Positions 24,145 through 40,455 of a stretch of DNA of 64,000 nt are shown one piece after another. The notes below the pieces were generated by a model. It was not told where the DNA came from. It searched no databases and worked only from the letters and a program-made list of their open reading frames with translations. Position numbers and translations under genes: made by a program. Each line of letters opens with the position of its first letter. Position 1 is the stretch's first letter. This DNA is from Polyodon spathula (lineage: Eukaryota; Chordata; Actinopteri; Acipenseriformes; Polyodontidae): assembly GCF_017654505.1 (NCBI RefSeq), contig NC_054540.1, positions 44,500,054 through 44,564,053 on the forward strand, written 5' to 3'.

Positions 24145-25826
24145 CCGTCTTATTTGCTTTCTTATTCTCTACGTGTACTGGCATTATGATATTTTATGGT
24201 ACAGACTTGCATATGATAACGCGAATTACAGCAAAAAACTAAGAATACTATCGCACCATCCTCATAGATAATCAGATTTCTTTTAGCTCTGTCTTACTAA
24301 AACATTGCTTTTTTTCTTCGTTGGTGCAGCCGCCATGTTGAGTCTCAGCACAGACATGGTGTGAAGTCATGAGATGAATAAACTTGCAAAAAAAAATTAT
24401 ATAATGGACATGGTATGTCTTGTTCAATTACTATACACTTAAATGTGTATTTTCAACGAATGAGCTAATTTTTACCAGTTTCAAAACGCTAGAGATGATT
24501 TCTGAAATGGTCGTTTTTTAAAAGGAAATAAAACAAACACTGTCAAAGTGTGAGTATTGTCATTTTTATTTATGTTTACCGGAGTATTGATACCTCTAAA
24601 TAATGCAGGAAGATTGTGCTTCACCGATTTTAGTATTCAATAATATGACGAGTTAAAAACTGTAAAGCAAAACTCTCTACTGGCAGAATCGACAGATGCC
24701 TGCTTTGCCCACCCTGTAGATTCGCTAGTGCCCGAGCAAGCTCTGCACTAATGTGACATGCATTTATACAGAGGGAAATCAGAGAATCAGCTGCAAGACA
24801 CATAAATATGCTTAATGCTTTGTAGGAATGGTCTCAAAATATTAGGTTTACCTTGAGAGGCTGGAGTCTCGATTGAGGTTGTTGCCAGTTACTGTGAAGA
24901 ATGTACTCATTTTAGGGAACGCTGTCTAGAACCAAATAGAAATTGTTATCTGAGGTTTTTTTTGTATTGTCTTGTCTACTGATCCCAAAATGCAGTGATG
25001 TTTGAAGGTGGCGTCTCCTACTTTTTAAACAATTGTACTGAGTTTACATACATTTAGCCATTGTTACTGTAGTCACAATAGCTGTGGAGGTAGAGTAGTG
25101 GAGGTATTGTAGGTAGGTAGTTCACAAGAGTAATCTAGTAGGCAGAAAATTTTGTGGAATACAGCTTTAAGTAACAAACTATAAAACTCTGCATCTGTTT
25201 CAGTTTAAAGTCCACTCAAGATTGAACAGCTCTCCAGCCCATGATTTTATACTTGCACAATATTAAACTCACCTTAATGCAACACATCACATAGCAGGAT
25301 ATGTAACCATTACTGTTCCCTTATGCATTTAATTAAATAGCAGAAACAATACAGACAAGACTATGGATTTCATTTAAAATCTCCAACATACTAAAATCTA
25401 CAAAATTAGGATATTACCATTTTACAATTCCAAAAGGCTTGATTTAAAAAGACCACCAAGACCTCTCCCCCAACCCCAAAAATTAAAGCTTTAAAAAACT
25501 ACAGTAAGCCACAAAAACATGAATATTTCCATCAGGACTCTCCATGTAGGATCTTAAACAAAAATAACCAGTTAATCCAGATTGAGAGCATTTTGCTAAT
25601 CGCACTTACTAACACGACAAGGATGATGAAAGCAAAAAACCAGTTCCTCTGCCAGGAGATTCTTACTAAACCTTCAGCTCTCAACCAACTGATGTCTGTG
25701 CAGCCATCATTAAAGGTGGCATGCAGTGCACGGTTTCTAGAAAACAGTTGCATATTTTAGCAGACTGTTACCTGGAAGTCCTGAAAGTATCTGCTCAGTA
25801 GGGATTTTCTGCAATAAAGATACATA
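24145..25826. other. Non-coding stretch
   Basis: No gene or clear transposon. GCCGCCATGTTG at about 24331 resembles a YY1 motif, but there is no supporting promoter or exon. The 73-codon minus frame at 25532-25753 is not recognised. Confidence 0.4.
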
Positions 25827-26780
25827 CAGTGGCTCTCAAATGTATTCACCCTCCTTGGACTTTTCCACATTTTATTGTGTTACAACATGGAATCAGAATG
25901 GATTTAATTAGGAGTTTTTGCCACTGATCAACACAAAAAAGTCCATAATGTCAAAGTGAAAAATAAAATCTACAAATTGTTTTAAATTAATTACAAATAC
26001 AAAACAGAAAATAATTGATTGCATAAGTATTCACCCCCTTGAGTCAATATTTGGTACAGGCACCTTTGGCAGCAATTACAGCCATGAGTCTATTTGGATA
26101 ATTCTCTACCAGCTTTGCACATCTGGACACTGCAATTTTTGCCCATTTTTCTTTGCAAAATTGCTCAAGCTTCATCAAGTTGGATGGGGACCTTTGGTGA
26201 ACAGCAATTTTCAACTCCTTCCACATATTCTCAATTTGACTGAAGTCTGGACTTTGGACTGGGCCACTCCAGGACATTAACCTTTTTGTTTTTAAGCCAC
26301 GTCAATGTGGCTTTTACTGTATGTTTGGGGTCACTGTCCTGCTGGAAGATGAATCTTCTCCCAAGTCCCAGGTCTCTTGCAGACTTTAGCAGGTTTTCCT
26401 CCAGGATTTCTCTGTACTTTGCTGCATCCATTCTGCCCTATCTTAACAAGCTTTCCAGGCCCTGACGCAGAGAAGCATTCCCATAGCATGATGCTGCCAC
26501 CACCATGCTTCATGCTAGGGATGGTGTGCGGTGTTAGGCTTGCGCCAAACATAGCACTTACTTTACTGTGCTCCGGGGGATATCCTACCCCTGATTGGTG
26601 CTTTTGAAGAACCTTATTCCGGATTTGCTTTGAATATTCCTTCGTCTTCATGATGTTGTTTTTGTTAGGAAATGTACTTTTTGTGTTGATAAGTGGCAAA
26701 AACTAATTAAATCCATTTTGATTCCATGTTGTAACACAAAATGTGAAAAGTCCAAGAGGGTGGATACTTTTGAGTCACTG
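25827..26780 (-). mobile_element. Internally deleted Tc1 element
   Basis: Both terminal inverted repeats are present: CAGTGGCTCTCAAATGTATT from 25827, and its inverse ending GAGTCACTG at 26780. TA flanks lie at 25825-25826 and 26781-26782. At 954 bp it is about 600 bp shorter than a full Tc1. The shortfall is inside the transposase, so it is a deletion derivative that could only have moved with outside transposase. Confidence 0.9.
26044..26651 (-). pseudogene. Tc1 transposase remnant
   Basis: Starts [21 protein letters not shown] (ATG at 26651-26649), then jumps directly from GVGY to a region near the middle of the protein, ending [18 protein letters not shown]. The helix-turn-helix DNA-binding part and the first catalytic D are deleted. 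The second D is in QQDSDPKHT (about 26330). The E region ([14 protein letters not shown], about 26220) is in another frame, so frameshifts separate the blocks. It ends GACTKY and TGA at 26046-26044. Confidence 0.85.
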
Positions 26781-26782
26781 TA

Positions 26783-27574
26783 AATAAAATTCACAGTAAG
26801 AAAAATTGAAAAGATAAATAAAATGCACATCACGGTTACACAATTATGAACAGACAGGCATTTTCACATATCTGCAGGTTCTGATATGAATGTCCTTACC
26901 AAGTTACACCACAATTAGATATTGGAGCGGAGGCTAGGTATACAGGTACCTGTTGCAGGGACAGCACAGGCAGCAAGCAGCAGGACCACACCTGTTCCGT
27001 TGAGTTGAACCCACCTTTACGGACCGGGAACAAAGCGGAAACAGCACAGATGGCTTAAATATGATGAAGTAGTGAAGCATTACCCAGGATCATGGGTAGG
27101 GGGTTGGGCAGGGCAGCAGCAGCTTTCACAAAATGTTTTAGGATCACAAAACAAAGGAATGAGTCACAATAAGCCTGCATACGATGCTTACAAGCCTGTA
27201 CCGAGGTATGTTACTGATGCAAATTTTGGCATTTTGCAGCCCTACAGGATGTACAACATTTTGTTCCAGTATTTTCTTTAAAAGGTTGTTTTGAGTTTTG
27301 GTATCGAATGTCTTAGTTTAGCTTTGCTACAGTAGTGTTTTGCAAAATAAGAAAAGGTCTTTGTTGCTCATATTTTGTAAATGATACAAACTTTTCACAA
27401 TACATAAAGCTCATTCTCTTCTCACATTATAGACTAGGTGTTAATTAGACAATACTGGCACAATGCAACATTACGCAACTTCATAATTTTAAATTTGGGT
27501 GGTGTCAACTAAATTATTCCACAGCAAGTATCCAACCCTTTCAACAGCCTATACCCAGTCATGCAATACAGGAC
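26783..27574. other. Non-coding stretch
   Basis: Nothing recognised except ordinary AT-rich sequence between the Tc1 remnant and the solo LTR. Confidence 0.4.
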
Positions 27575-28318
27575 TGTGACAGAGAACGAATGACTCTTGG
27601 TGTTGGATCTTCCCCCTGACCTGCAAGGGTGCTGTGTAAACAGAACAGAGTTCCTTGGACTAGTCAGTCTGACAATTTATTTCTACGGTTTGGTGGAAGT
27701 CGGCCATCTAGAAAGAGGGCAAAGCTATGGTATACTAAACCACTGATCCCGAAGATTAACAGCGTGGCATCCGCGGATTGAGGAGCAGATGTGCTAGTTA
27801 ATCAAGGTCGACAGTATAAAAGAGGGGACGTAGCTAGCAATCCGTTCCTTAGTATGGTTACGCTGAAACCGAGAGGACCTGTGTATTTATAAAAGAACCA
27901 TGAGTTTTGTTGTTTTGTCTGTGTGTCCAATTCATTGTTCACATAGACTAGACTGCTAACACGATCCAGAGCTATCGCCCATGGCCAGCACCAAAACCCA
28001 AACATTTCACCACTTGTTCGCCAATAATAACACGTATTGTATTGTACTTCACCACATGCACTAACAGCACTCACTCCGGACTTGTGAACGTGTGTGCGTC
28101 TATTTGTGTGTTCACTAACTGTGCTTATTATTTACGGGACTGCAACCCTTTTTCATTAGAATTGCTCTGCATTGCAAACTCCTTGTTATTTTCTGTTTGG
28201 TCAACAGACCATTGTATTATAAAATAGAACAAACCATTTCACCTATATCTGTTGTCTATTTGTTATTGGATTCCTGCACCTGCACTTCACCTGCTCTACG
28301 CATGACAACTTTGCCACA
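27575..28318 (+). mobile_element. Solo LTR of the Gmr1-like gypsy family
   Basis: TGTGACAGAG at 27575 and ACTTTGCCACA ending at 28318 give TG...CA ends; length 744 bp. It parallels the LTR at 23439-24144 in its starts (TGTGACAGA, CCCTGACCTG), its GGGACTGCAACCC-like middle, the TATAAAATAGAA near 28220 and the ends. TATAAAA is at 27816-27822. No internal region adjoins on either side, so it is a solo LTR left by LTR-LTR recombination. Flanking bases AGGAC and GGGAT are only partly alike, so the target duplication is decayed or the ends are slightly off. Confidence 0.8.
27755..27822 (+). promoter_or_regulatory. Decayed stem-loop and TATA box in the solo LTR
   Basis: GATTAAC (27755-27761) and GTTAATC (27798-27804) are perfect complements, with GC-containing bases next to each arm partly pairing. 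TATAAAA follows at 27816-27822, 12 bases after the stem. Confidence 0.45.
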
Positions 28319-29063
28319 GGGATAAGTAATAATAACTTAACTGATTGACTGAGAAAAGCACAGTTTAATTGTTCCACTAAAGCCGTCTGAAGAATTTTTA
28401 AAATAAATCCAGCAACAAACAAGATTGCATCAGGTGGAGAATATGCCTCAACAATCATGAGAAATTGTTCTTCTCATTTAACATTAATATAAAAATGCAT
28501 AATTTTGGAGACTGCTCATGTTAACATTTCGTTCTATCAAATGGTTACTAAAAATGATGTATCCTTTTCAAACTTGAGACTCCTTCAAACAAAGCCAATC
28601 CATTTCCTTAATTAACACAAATAGAATCCAGAGACTGCACACTCCAATTCATCCACAATCCTGTTTTAATACAGAGTCTGGACATTACTGTACATCACAA
28701 GTCAGTCAGTATTCCTCCACTTCTAAAGACTGTCTTCATAAAACACAAAGATATAGAAGCATATGTTTAATTATTAAGTAATTAACTTAAAACGGTAATA
28801 CACTGGAAAGATGTCCAATCAACCTGTTTGAAGGACAACGCTCATTTTCCTGCGCAATAAAACCCTCTTAATGTGATCCTGTGTGTTATTCTGCAGGGAT
28901 CTGGCCCTGGTGTACAAGGAGGCTCATTCCTGCATGTTACTCTGCAGGGATCCGACCCTGAAAAAAGCAATACTGATAACATGCATCATCTCACATTTTA
29001 AATATTCTAATAAACTTTACTGTGAGCATGTGACTGCGGAGTTCTGCGTTTGTTTTCGTTGTT

Positions 29064-29065
<2 letters not shown>
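28319..29065. other. Non-coding stretch with a short duplication
   Basis: No gene. Near 28888 and 28937 an approximately 49-bp unit containing CTGCAGGGATC is present twice. Confidence 0.4.

Positions 29066-29130
<65 letters not shown>
29066..29130. repeat. (TA)n microsatellite
   Basis: About 32 TA units without interruption, directly next to the LTR-like block that follows. Confidence 0.97.
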
Positions 29131-29132
<2 letters not shown>

Positions 29133-29371
29133 TCCTCCAAACTCAAGGTTTGTTACCCCCTTTAATTCAGGACCCAGGACACATAAATTGATTTTTTTAG
29201 CGCTTACGCGCACTTTTAATAAACACAAACAGAAATAAACAAAACAAACCCCTAGCTCTTTCTTGAGCACTAACTACAACACACAGGAACCTAACTAACA
29301 CAGGACAGCTAGGCTGTTTACCTGTAACACACATTGACAAAACACAACACACAAAAAAGGCTCTCACACTA

Positions 29372-29409
<38 letters not shown>

Positions 29410-29625
29410 TACGATTGAGCACACCTTCAAATTGGGCTCCTCACACACCAGAAGCCCTGAACAAACTGACTGCTTTCTTTAAATACCCTGCACCTGGCTC
29501 TAACTGACAATACACACCAGGTGCAGGGGATAACTAATAATTAAACAATGAACCCACTAAACACCCAAATGTGCATTCTCACATGTTTTAGGCAGGGAAG
29601 GATTTTAAACCCCTCCCTGCCATAT
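29131..29625 (-). mobile_element. LTR-like element in reverse orientation
   Basis: Read on the minus strand it starts near TATGGCAGGGAGG (about 29625), reaches a perfect 12-bp stem-loop (29528-29517 and 29497-29486), then TATTTAAAG immediately after. A long A-run (29405-29377 region) and T-rich sequence follow, with a polyadenylation-like TTTATTAAAAG near 29220-29209. This order matches the solo LTR at 59341-59757 and the fragment at 1-387, though the sequence is different. The far end near the TA microsatellite is unclear and no target duplication was found. Confidence 0.45.
29486..29528 (-). promoter_or_regulatory. Stem-loop next to TATA-like box
   Basis: CCCTGCACCTGG (29486-29497) and CCAGGTGCAGGG (29517-29528) are perfect 12-bp inverted repeats, loop 19 nt. 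On the minus strand TATTTAAA begins at the next base (29485). Confidence 0.5.
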
Positions 29626-33571
<3,946 letters not shown>

Positions 33572-35937
33572 ACACAATGTTAAGTATTTTCTTTTTGTTA
33601 TGTATTCATCTCCAAGATGAATCTATACATTGTATTCTATGACCTGAGGGATCTTGCAATACTAACTAGAAATTTTATTATGCAAAAAGGGCAAGGCCAA
33701 AATGACCTTCAGTTCAGCAAATTTCTAGAGCGCACCAAGGCCATATACACTATGTCTTTAAACTGGCTTAAAAGTGCTAAATACGGTCAGCGTCTAAACT
33801 ATGCAGCTTTTAATACTGTACTCAAGACCACCTCAGTCTTTTTATTCCCATTTATATTTCATCTATTGTAGTCCCATTTATTCAGAAAATGCAATTTTGT
33901 CAACCAGCAGCCTAGACAGGGCTTCAGACTACCTTTCTGCATTAGGAGCCAATGGCTCTAAGGCCAAAAAAAATTGGTCAGCACATGGGTGCTTTAGGAG
34001 CAAGTTGGTTGCTATCATATTTAACTGCTTAAATTACAACAACTTGTTAAGACAATAAAGTGATATTAAAACAGTAACTTATGTTCGTGCTTGCTTGTTG
34101 CCTCACTATGTTGAATATGTATTCTATGCAGCTGATGACTGCAATGAACTTGGCATTTTATATCTGAGATATAAGTGTTGTGTATGGAATTGCTGACCGC
34201 ACCTCTAATTGTGTCCAGTGATAATGTGCAGCTCGCATGCTCAGTGTTAGTAGAGTACTGGTCTGAGAGAATGTAACACAACCAGCTCTTATGTTTTTTA
34301 CTGTACATGTAACCATTTATTGTTTCAGTAAAAAAACAAGTTGAAGTTTCAGCAAGTTTGTTCTGTTATTTACAATATTAAATAGACCATAGTAAACACA
34401 ATATTTTAAGATATTTCCAAACCATTCTTTCATTAGCTCAATCTGAATGCTAAGTTTTTTTGAATGGCAGGTTTTCTGCTGCAATCAGGTAACGCTGCAG
34501 AACATTTAATTTTTAATTACCTAAATGTTTGGGTTTTTTTCCCCCTCAGAAGTACATTTCCTAATTACAGTCCAAAGTATTTATATGTGTTCTGCTGTCA
34601 CCATTCTTAGAATGGTCAGTTTGAAATAAATTCAGTTATTCTTGCAGCAGCTGACCCTGCTTTAGTACAAAGTCCATGCTACATTTACTGTTTTTAACAT
34701 GGTAACGTCTTAAATTACCATGCCTGCTTCTTTGCTATTATCAGCTTGTCCTGTAACTAGGCAAGTTGCTTCGCAATTAAATCATCCTCAGACTCTTGAA
34801 CAATGTAACCACATATATATGGGATAGATAGGGTGGCTAAAGAAGGTGTAACAAACTATACAAATCTGTTTGTATGTAAACTTTGTTTGTACAACTTTAT
34901 TTAGGCACTCCACGATTTGAGTGGCGAAAGACAACATTGGTTTGTAGGGGTTCACAGAAACCTTTTCACTTCCTTTTTTTGTTTGTTTTATTTAGATTAT
35001 TGATCTTTTGCCGTTTTAAATTTTTAGGGCACCTTGTTAACTGTTCCTGTTCTAAAATGTTTGAAATGCAATGTTTCATTTTAGGCTACATTTTTACACA
35101 ATGGTATTCACATACGTTGGGTCACCATCATAACTGCTGCATAAACCTGCGGTTCCTGTGTTCTGCTACTGTTGATAGTATAGCACCTCTGGACTTCCAG
35201 GCATTTGTGTTTGACCATATCGTTATAGTCTCTCTCACACTTCACTCTAAAAAAAAAAAAAGCTTTTTTTTTTTCCCCTTTACAGACTGACATCATAGAG
35301 CATTCATAAAATGTTGACACAAGTGTTGTGTATGGAATTGGTGCACACAAATCACGTAATAACGTTACTGTCTGAACCCAAACACTTCCTAATACAGGCG
35401 TCTCTCTAGTTGATGTGGCCATAATGGGCGTAAATAGACATACATTTTGAGGGGCATTAAAGCAATTGGTATGGGCACCCATGCCAATTGGTGCATGGCC
35501 GGTATTAATGTCAAGCCCTGTTCTGACAAATACTTATTGTTACCAGAATATAAAACTTCTGTAAATCTCAAATAGAATAAATGTTTTTACCCTTTCATAC
35601 TTTCACCGCTACTGTATTATAGACTCGACTCCAGGCAGTAACAAACTCTGTCATAACCTAGGCTTTTCGTTCTCTTTTGCAGGCATGGTTTTCTGTTCTA
35701 ATGCGCCCCCCTCCCCCTCACACATTTAACACAACAGGGTTTTTTTTTTTTTAACCTTAACAGATCACAAAGGGGTGGTGTCTGCAAATACCACTTCAAA
35801 AGATCTTCAATCCGGATCTTCTTGTGTTCATCATTTCATAAACCCACTTCAGTTCATATTTTATAGTAATTCAATCCATCAGTTAAAAAAGACTCAAAAA
35901 AAGCTAAGGGTGAATTTTCAGTTTTTTGTGTGTATAC
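33572..35937. other. Non-coding stretch
   Basis: No gene recognised. A 135-codon plus frame (34883-35290) is T-rich and has no domain. AAGTGTTGTGTATGGAATTG occurs at about 34170 and again at about 35321. An imperfect inverted repeat AATTGGTATGGGC with CCCATGCCAATT lies at about 35463-35491. Confidence 0.35.
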
Positions 35938-37061
35938 TAGTGTTGTAAATCGAACCCTGACTTTGACCTCGATTATCGTGCAAATTCTAACGATGATTAT
36001 CCATCATGAGTTAATTCTTTTAAAAAAAAAACAAAAAAAACACCAACAACTTGACTCACCGTAACAACTTGACTCACCGTAACAGTTTAAAAGGAAAAAT
36101 ATGTCATCTTTTTATAGAGCATGGCATAAAAAACTCATTCAAATAAATCCTGATGTTTAAGACACATTAGACAAATACATTGGTATTTAAATATAGCACT
36201 CTCCAATTTTCATATTCCTGCCGTCACTAGTCTTTGCCTTGTTTTGTGTAAAATCTGACATTTCCAGTGTAACATAACAGTAAATTATGGAGAAAAAAAT
36301 CAACCCTGTTCAAAGGAGAAAAAAAACAAGGTTTTAAAACTACATTAACATTATGGCCTATTTACATGGAAATTAGATTTTCTTTTTTTTTTTTTTAAAT
36401 TTGTTGTTGGTTACAATTTATGCATTACATAGCCCAGCTTCTGCTCGCGAAAGCAGCAGTCCTTTCCAGTGTGCCATGGCTGCAGAGATGCATTTAACTT
36501 TTTGCAGTCATATTTTAATCAAAACTTTACATGACTTTGCAGAACCACTTAGATTTACATTATCTTCAGTGAATACAACTACATCGTACATTAGAGGTAG
36601 CCTACCCTTTCCTGCAACAGAACTTTCGACAGCAACAACTCCGGTTGATAATTTTATTTTGCGCCTCGATACTTCAATATATATAAGACCACTCATACAT
36701 ATATGTGGATTTATTATTAATTGACTTAAAGCCAACATCGCAACCGAGATATGTAGAACAACTTTCATAAAAGTACAGGCCTAACCAATCCACATACCAC
36801 ATCGCAACCAAAAATGTGTCGCATACTGCAGTGCTCAGAGAAGCATTTCGCCAACACAGATTTATTTACACAGATTTCTATTACATGAGAGTAGATGTTA
36901 AAACTTCATGTTGATTTGAACTTGGCTATCGCCAAGATAAGCAACAACTAAGACTTAGCTTTACAGTAAACTAATGTGATCCATCTGCATCTCCATCCTA
37001 GGGTGTTTCTTTCCATCTGATGATGTAGCTATCCTTCTGTCTGGTGTTGATGGCTGAAGTG

Positions 37062-37185
37062 TAATGCTGACTCCAGGGATCAGCTTATTTTGCCTCCCCA
37101 GCGCATCAACACACACAACGGCTGCAATGCTGGCTCCGGGGATCAACCCAGTGCGATCTCCCCAGCGCATCAGCATGACAACCGT
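37062..37185. repeat. Two imperfect tandem units of about 62 bp
   Basis: Each unit contains AATGCTG-CTCC-GGGATCA and CTCCCCAGCGCATCA. The copies differ at several positions. Flanking frames on the minus strand are short and unrecognised. Confidence 0.65.
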
Positions 37186-37306
37186 CTGGATCGAGTCAAG
37201 TAGGGTACATCTCTGGGGTCTTCAAGTGGGCACTTTCCATCCTCGGTGTTTTGTTGACTAGCCCACTACACCTCAAGAGGGCTCGACAGTGATTCCGGCG
37301 TCCCAG

Positions 37307-37332
37307 CACCCCCCCCCCCCCCCCCCCCCCCC
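37307..37332. repeat. Poly-C tract
   Basis: A run of about 26 C. Such a long C-run is rare and its length in the assembly may be unreliable. Confidence 0.95.
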
Positions 37333-38426
37333 TTCATCACCCCACTCAACTCAGCCCAGCTTACTTACCCGTACATCAGCATTGCTTTCTTCCTATTGTG
37401 CTTGAGATCCCCAGACAGAATTTTTCCACCTCAACCACAGCCAGTTGCTGCTCCTTTCTGCTGCTTCAGATAAGCTGTTCACTGTGCGAAGCAACTCTTG
37501 GCCACTGAACCCGACAATTGAGAAACCAGATTGTAGAGTGCCACAAATTCTCGACAACCCACCTCCACTGGGTAAACCCAGTCTCTCCACCTTCGCTGTT
37601 CTGCTTCAGCAGCTAGTTGAGCACACCAAAGTCCATTACTAAGCCCCTACCTATTTCATGGCCATGAAAAATTACCCTGCACTTCCAATTATGTTATGTG
37701 TATCCATCCAGGTTCCTGATGTGATTGTAAGCTTGTTTCAATTATAAAAAGAAAACTAGACAGGATTTATTGATTGACACTTATCAGCAGCCAATAACCA
37801 CTTTAGTTTCACCTCACTGATTGGTAGATATGGGCATCAGGTTGGGTTTAGTATCCTAGGAGATCTCAACTAATACTAAGTGAGTGAACATTTTGCGAGT
37901 GTCCAAAAAAAAAAAAAAAAAAACTACAATAATTACTGCAGCGGATCGTGTACAATAGTTTTGCATTCTACTGGCTAACTATTTTGTAAAACCTGCAATG
38001 TTTCACTGGATCACATACGTCAAGCTACGATCCAGCAGTATTTAGACATAGCAATCAAACATGCAAATAGTACATTGCTTCAAAATGAAAAGGTTTTTCT
38101 GTAACAGCGGCACGTGACAACATAACAATGTTAAATATTATTAGTTTTGCTCAAGACAGACGGCTACAGTTGGGACTGTTTAAAACAATAATACGTATAA
38201 AATACATTAAAGCAGATTATGATCTCTGCATCATCATCCTATATTTGTTCACAGACACATATCCTCAGTGACTTTTAGAAGCAACAAAACAGATTACATT
38301 CTTAACAGTAAGTTAATATAATATAAGACACATTTTTAATTTCATGGAATATTTGATTTCATAAAAACATTGTCGATTTATTGTGAGATCATAATTGATA
38401 ATTTCATTATTATCGTTACAAGCCTA

Positions 38427-38865
38427 GCATATATTGTAGTGTGTAAAAAAAACCTCAGCCTGTACAGCGTCCCATTATGCGGTTGAGTGTGAATTGCCCC
38501 ATATGTCCAAGAAGCATTTAATAACTCAATTGCAGTACCCCAGTGTACAAACCCCCCACCAGTCCAGTACATGTAATCAGTTACACAGTGTGCTGAAGCA
38601 GACAAGGGCATTGGAACTATGGGTGTGGTAGGACCCCCTGGCTTTGCATGGCTTCCATCATACACAGGGGTTACAGATTTGTTTAATGGCTTTCAGCACC
38701 CCCACTTTAAAAACTGTTCCAGTGTCACTGGAAGCACATGTTGAAATATCAATGGAACTGATTAATATGGTTGAAATCCCAATTTGTTTCCACAGCCCTC
38801 CTTTTGTGCCAGTTTTACTTTTCTGAACACTGTCCTGAATTCAAGCAAAACCATGTACTGAGAAG
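38427..38865. other. Non-coding spacer
   Basis: No gene recognised between the two hAT-like elements; its last 8 bases (38858-38865, CTGAGAAG) are the probable target duplication of the next element. Confidence 0.35.
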
Positions 38866-40455
38866 TAGGACTGTGTCTGAAGGTTCGTTTGCTAGCCAGG
38901 GATTCGAAGATTGTTTTAAACCTTCGAAGGTTCATCAGACGGGTTCACACACTGCGTTGTTTTTTTAGTTATTTTCCCCCCAGTTAACAAACTGTTTGAA
39001 AATGTGTGAATACTATAAATCATACATTAAATGTCACTAGATGCAAAATCCGATCTTTTGATTTGTATAATGCATATTACGTAAACAAAAGTTATTAAAA
39101 TCTGCTACCAAATCGTTACTGCAGTGTGTGGAGCAGTGTTGGAAAACATGGATTGAGAATTGATTAGCAGTTTGCTACGCATGTGGACTGGCAGAGCTAT
39201 ACTGGTGTTTTTTTCTGAAAAGAGACTAATATTGCAGATAGCAGACTGTTTGGTTCAAATTGCATGTACTGCTTACAATTGAGAGACATTGCGTCTACAA
39301 GTTTCTTGCCCAGCATTGACTGCAAGCTAAAAAGATAACAATGCTGTGGACCAGAAGGGGCCAGGCTGTAAGACTGTGGAATGCAAAGCATAAAAGGGCT
39401 AAAAGGCTCCCAGGGACTGGCGTTGGACCCAGAGGTTCTCAGAGAGATCGAAAGAGATAATGCCACTGGGATCAAAGGGGCAGATTTATGGGCCTTTTTT
39501 CTCCAGGAGTGTGAAGAATGCACTGAGTTCAGAGGTTGTCACACAAGACTACACACACACATATACAGACACACACACTAAATTAACAGAATGTGTTGTA
39601 CCTTGACCATTGGTTAAGTGTCAGAGAAAGGGGAGGTGGACCATCTATACAGAAGGGTATTTAATGTCATGCAAACATTGTAATGATGAGTATTCTGTTT
39701 GTCAGGGTATAAAGTATCCAAAGCAGTGTGCTCATACCTCTAGGCTGTATTGCTTCAGTAAAATATGTACTGAATACCTAGTATTAAAAAAGTGCTATGG
39801 TAGAATATGTTTGAAACATACAAAATATACACAAAAACTAAATTTTAATTTAAAAAACTGAGCACCGTCCGCCCCTCTCTGCTCTAGCTCGTGTTATGCA
39901 GAAGCAAACATTTCATTTGTTCATTCGCTGTCTAGACAGCAAAGCATTGAACTAGCGTGCGTAAGGTATAAGCTTTACTGAAAGAAATGTCGCGAAACCC
40001 CTATGCTTTTTGGGATTTTTTTGTTAAAGGTCCAGACAACCAAAAGTTCATAATATTAGTATTATTATTAATATTTTTAGTAGTAGTAAAATGTAACCGA
40101 TAACCTGCTTGGAAAGGTGACTTAAAGTTTTGTCTGCTGCAGTTGGTGCCGCTGCTATACAAACTTACTGTATATATCGCAAGCAGCTTCAATTACATGT
40201 AAATAAAAGTGTACTTATTTAAATTATAAAAACATGATTATTGTTCTATATAACGTATTTTTAAACTACATGTGAATGTTTTATTCCACTAAAATGGATT
40301 ACCTGTAAAATAAGCTTTTCAATCAAATATAAACAAGTAGTATGATGACGTCACCAATAAATTATGCAAAGGAGTACCATCAAAGGTTTGAACCTTCCTT
40401 CGGGAATGTGTTCCGAACCGTCCAAGGTCAAAACGTAGCCTTCGTTGCAGCCCTA
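38866..40455 (+). mobile_element. hAT-type non-autonomous element, second copy
   Basis: Starts TAGGACTGTGTCTGAAGG (38866) and ends with the inverse of TAGGGCTGCAACGAAGG (40455). Flanks CTGAGAAG and CAGAGAAA match at 6 of 8 positions, a decayed 8-bp duplication. Blocks 38866-39136, 39745-40035 and 40065-40455 match the element at 10648-14838. It has no transposase. It carries the 430-bp module at 39141-39575 and about 170 bases after it that the first copy lacks. Confidence 0.7.
39141..39575 (+). repeat. 430-bp mobile module, copy 2
   Basis: The same module as 14003-14431, from GTTGGAAAACATGG to a CA-rich tail (39550-39578). It contains GGTTCAAATTGC at about 39251, 9 of 11 to the tRNA B-box consensus, and TGGCAGAGC about 62 bases upstream. 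The minus-strand frame of 108 codons over it is not conserved in length in copy 1, though both read MLGKKLVDA. Confidence 0.5.

Larger units (their letters stand above)
35938..38426 (+). mobile_element. Possible hAT-like non-autonomous element
   Basis: The left terminus TAGTGTTGTAAATCGA (35938) and the inverse of the right terminus TAGGCTTGTAACGATA (ending 38426) are alike. The 8 bases outside each end, GTGTATAC and GCATATAT, differ only by transitions, as a decayed 8-bp duplication would. Interior non-coding, with a tandem duplication at 37062-37185 and a C-run. The ends could be unrelated hAT relics instead. Confidence 0.32.

Noticed and set aside
34883..35290. 135-codon plus-strand frame
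   Set aside because: Phe/Leu-rich from T-rich sequence, ends in a poly-A/T region, no domain.
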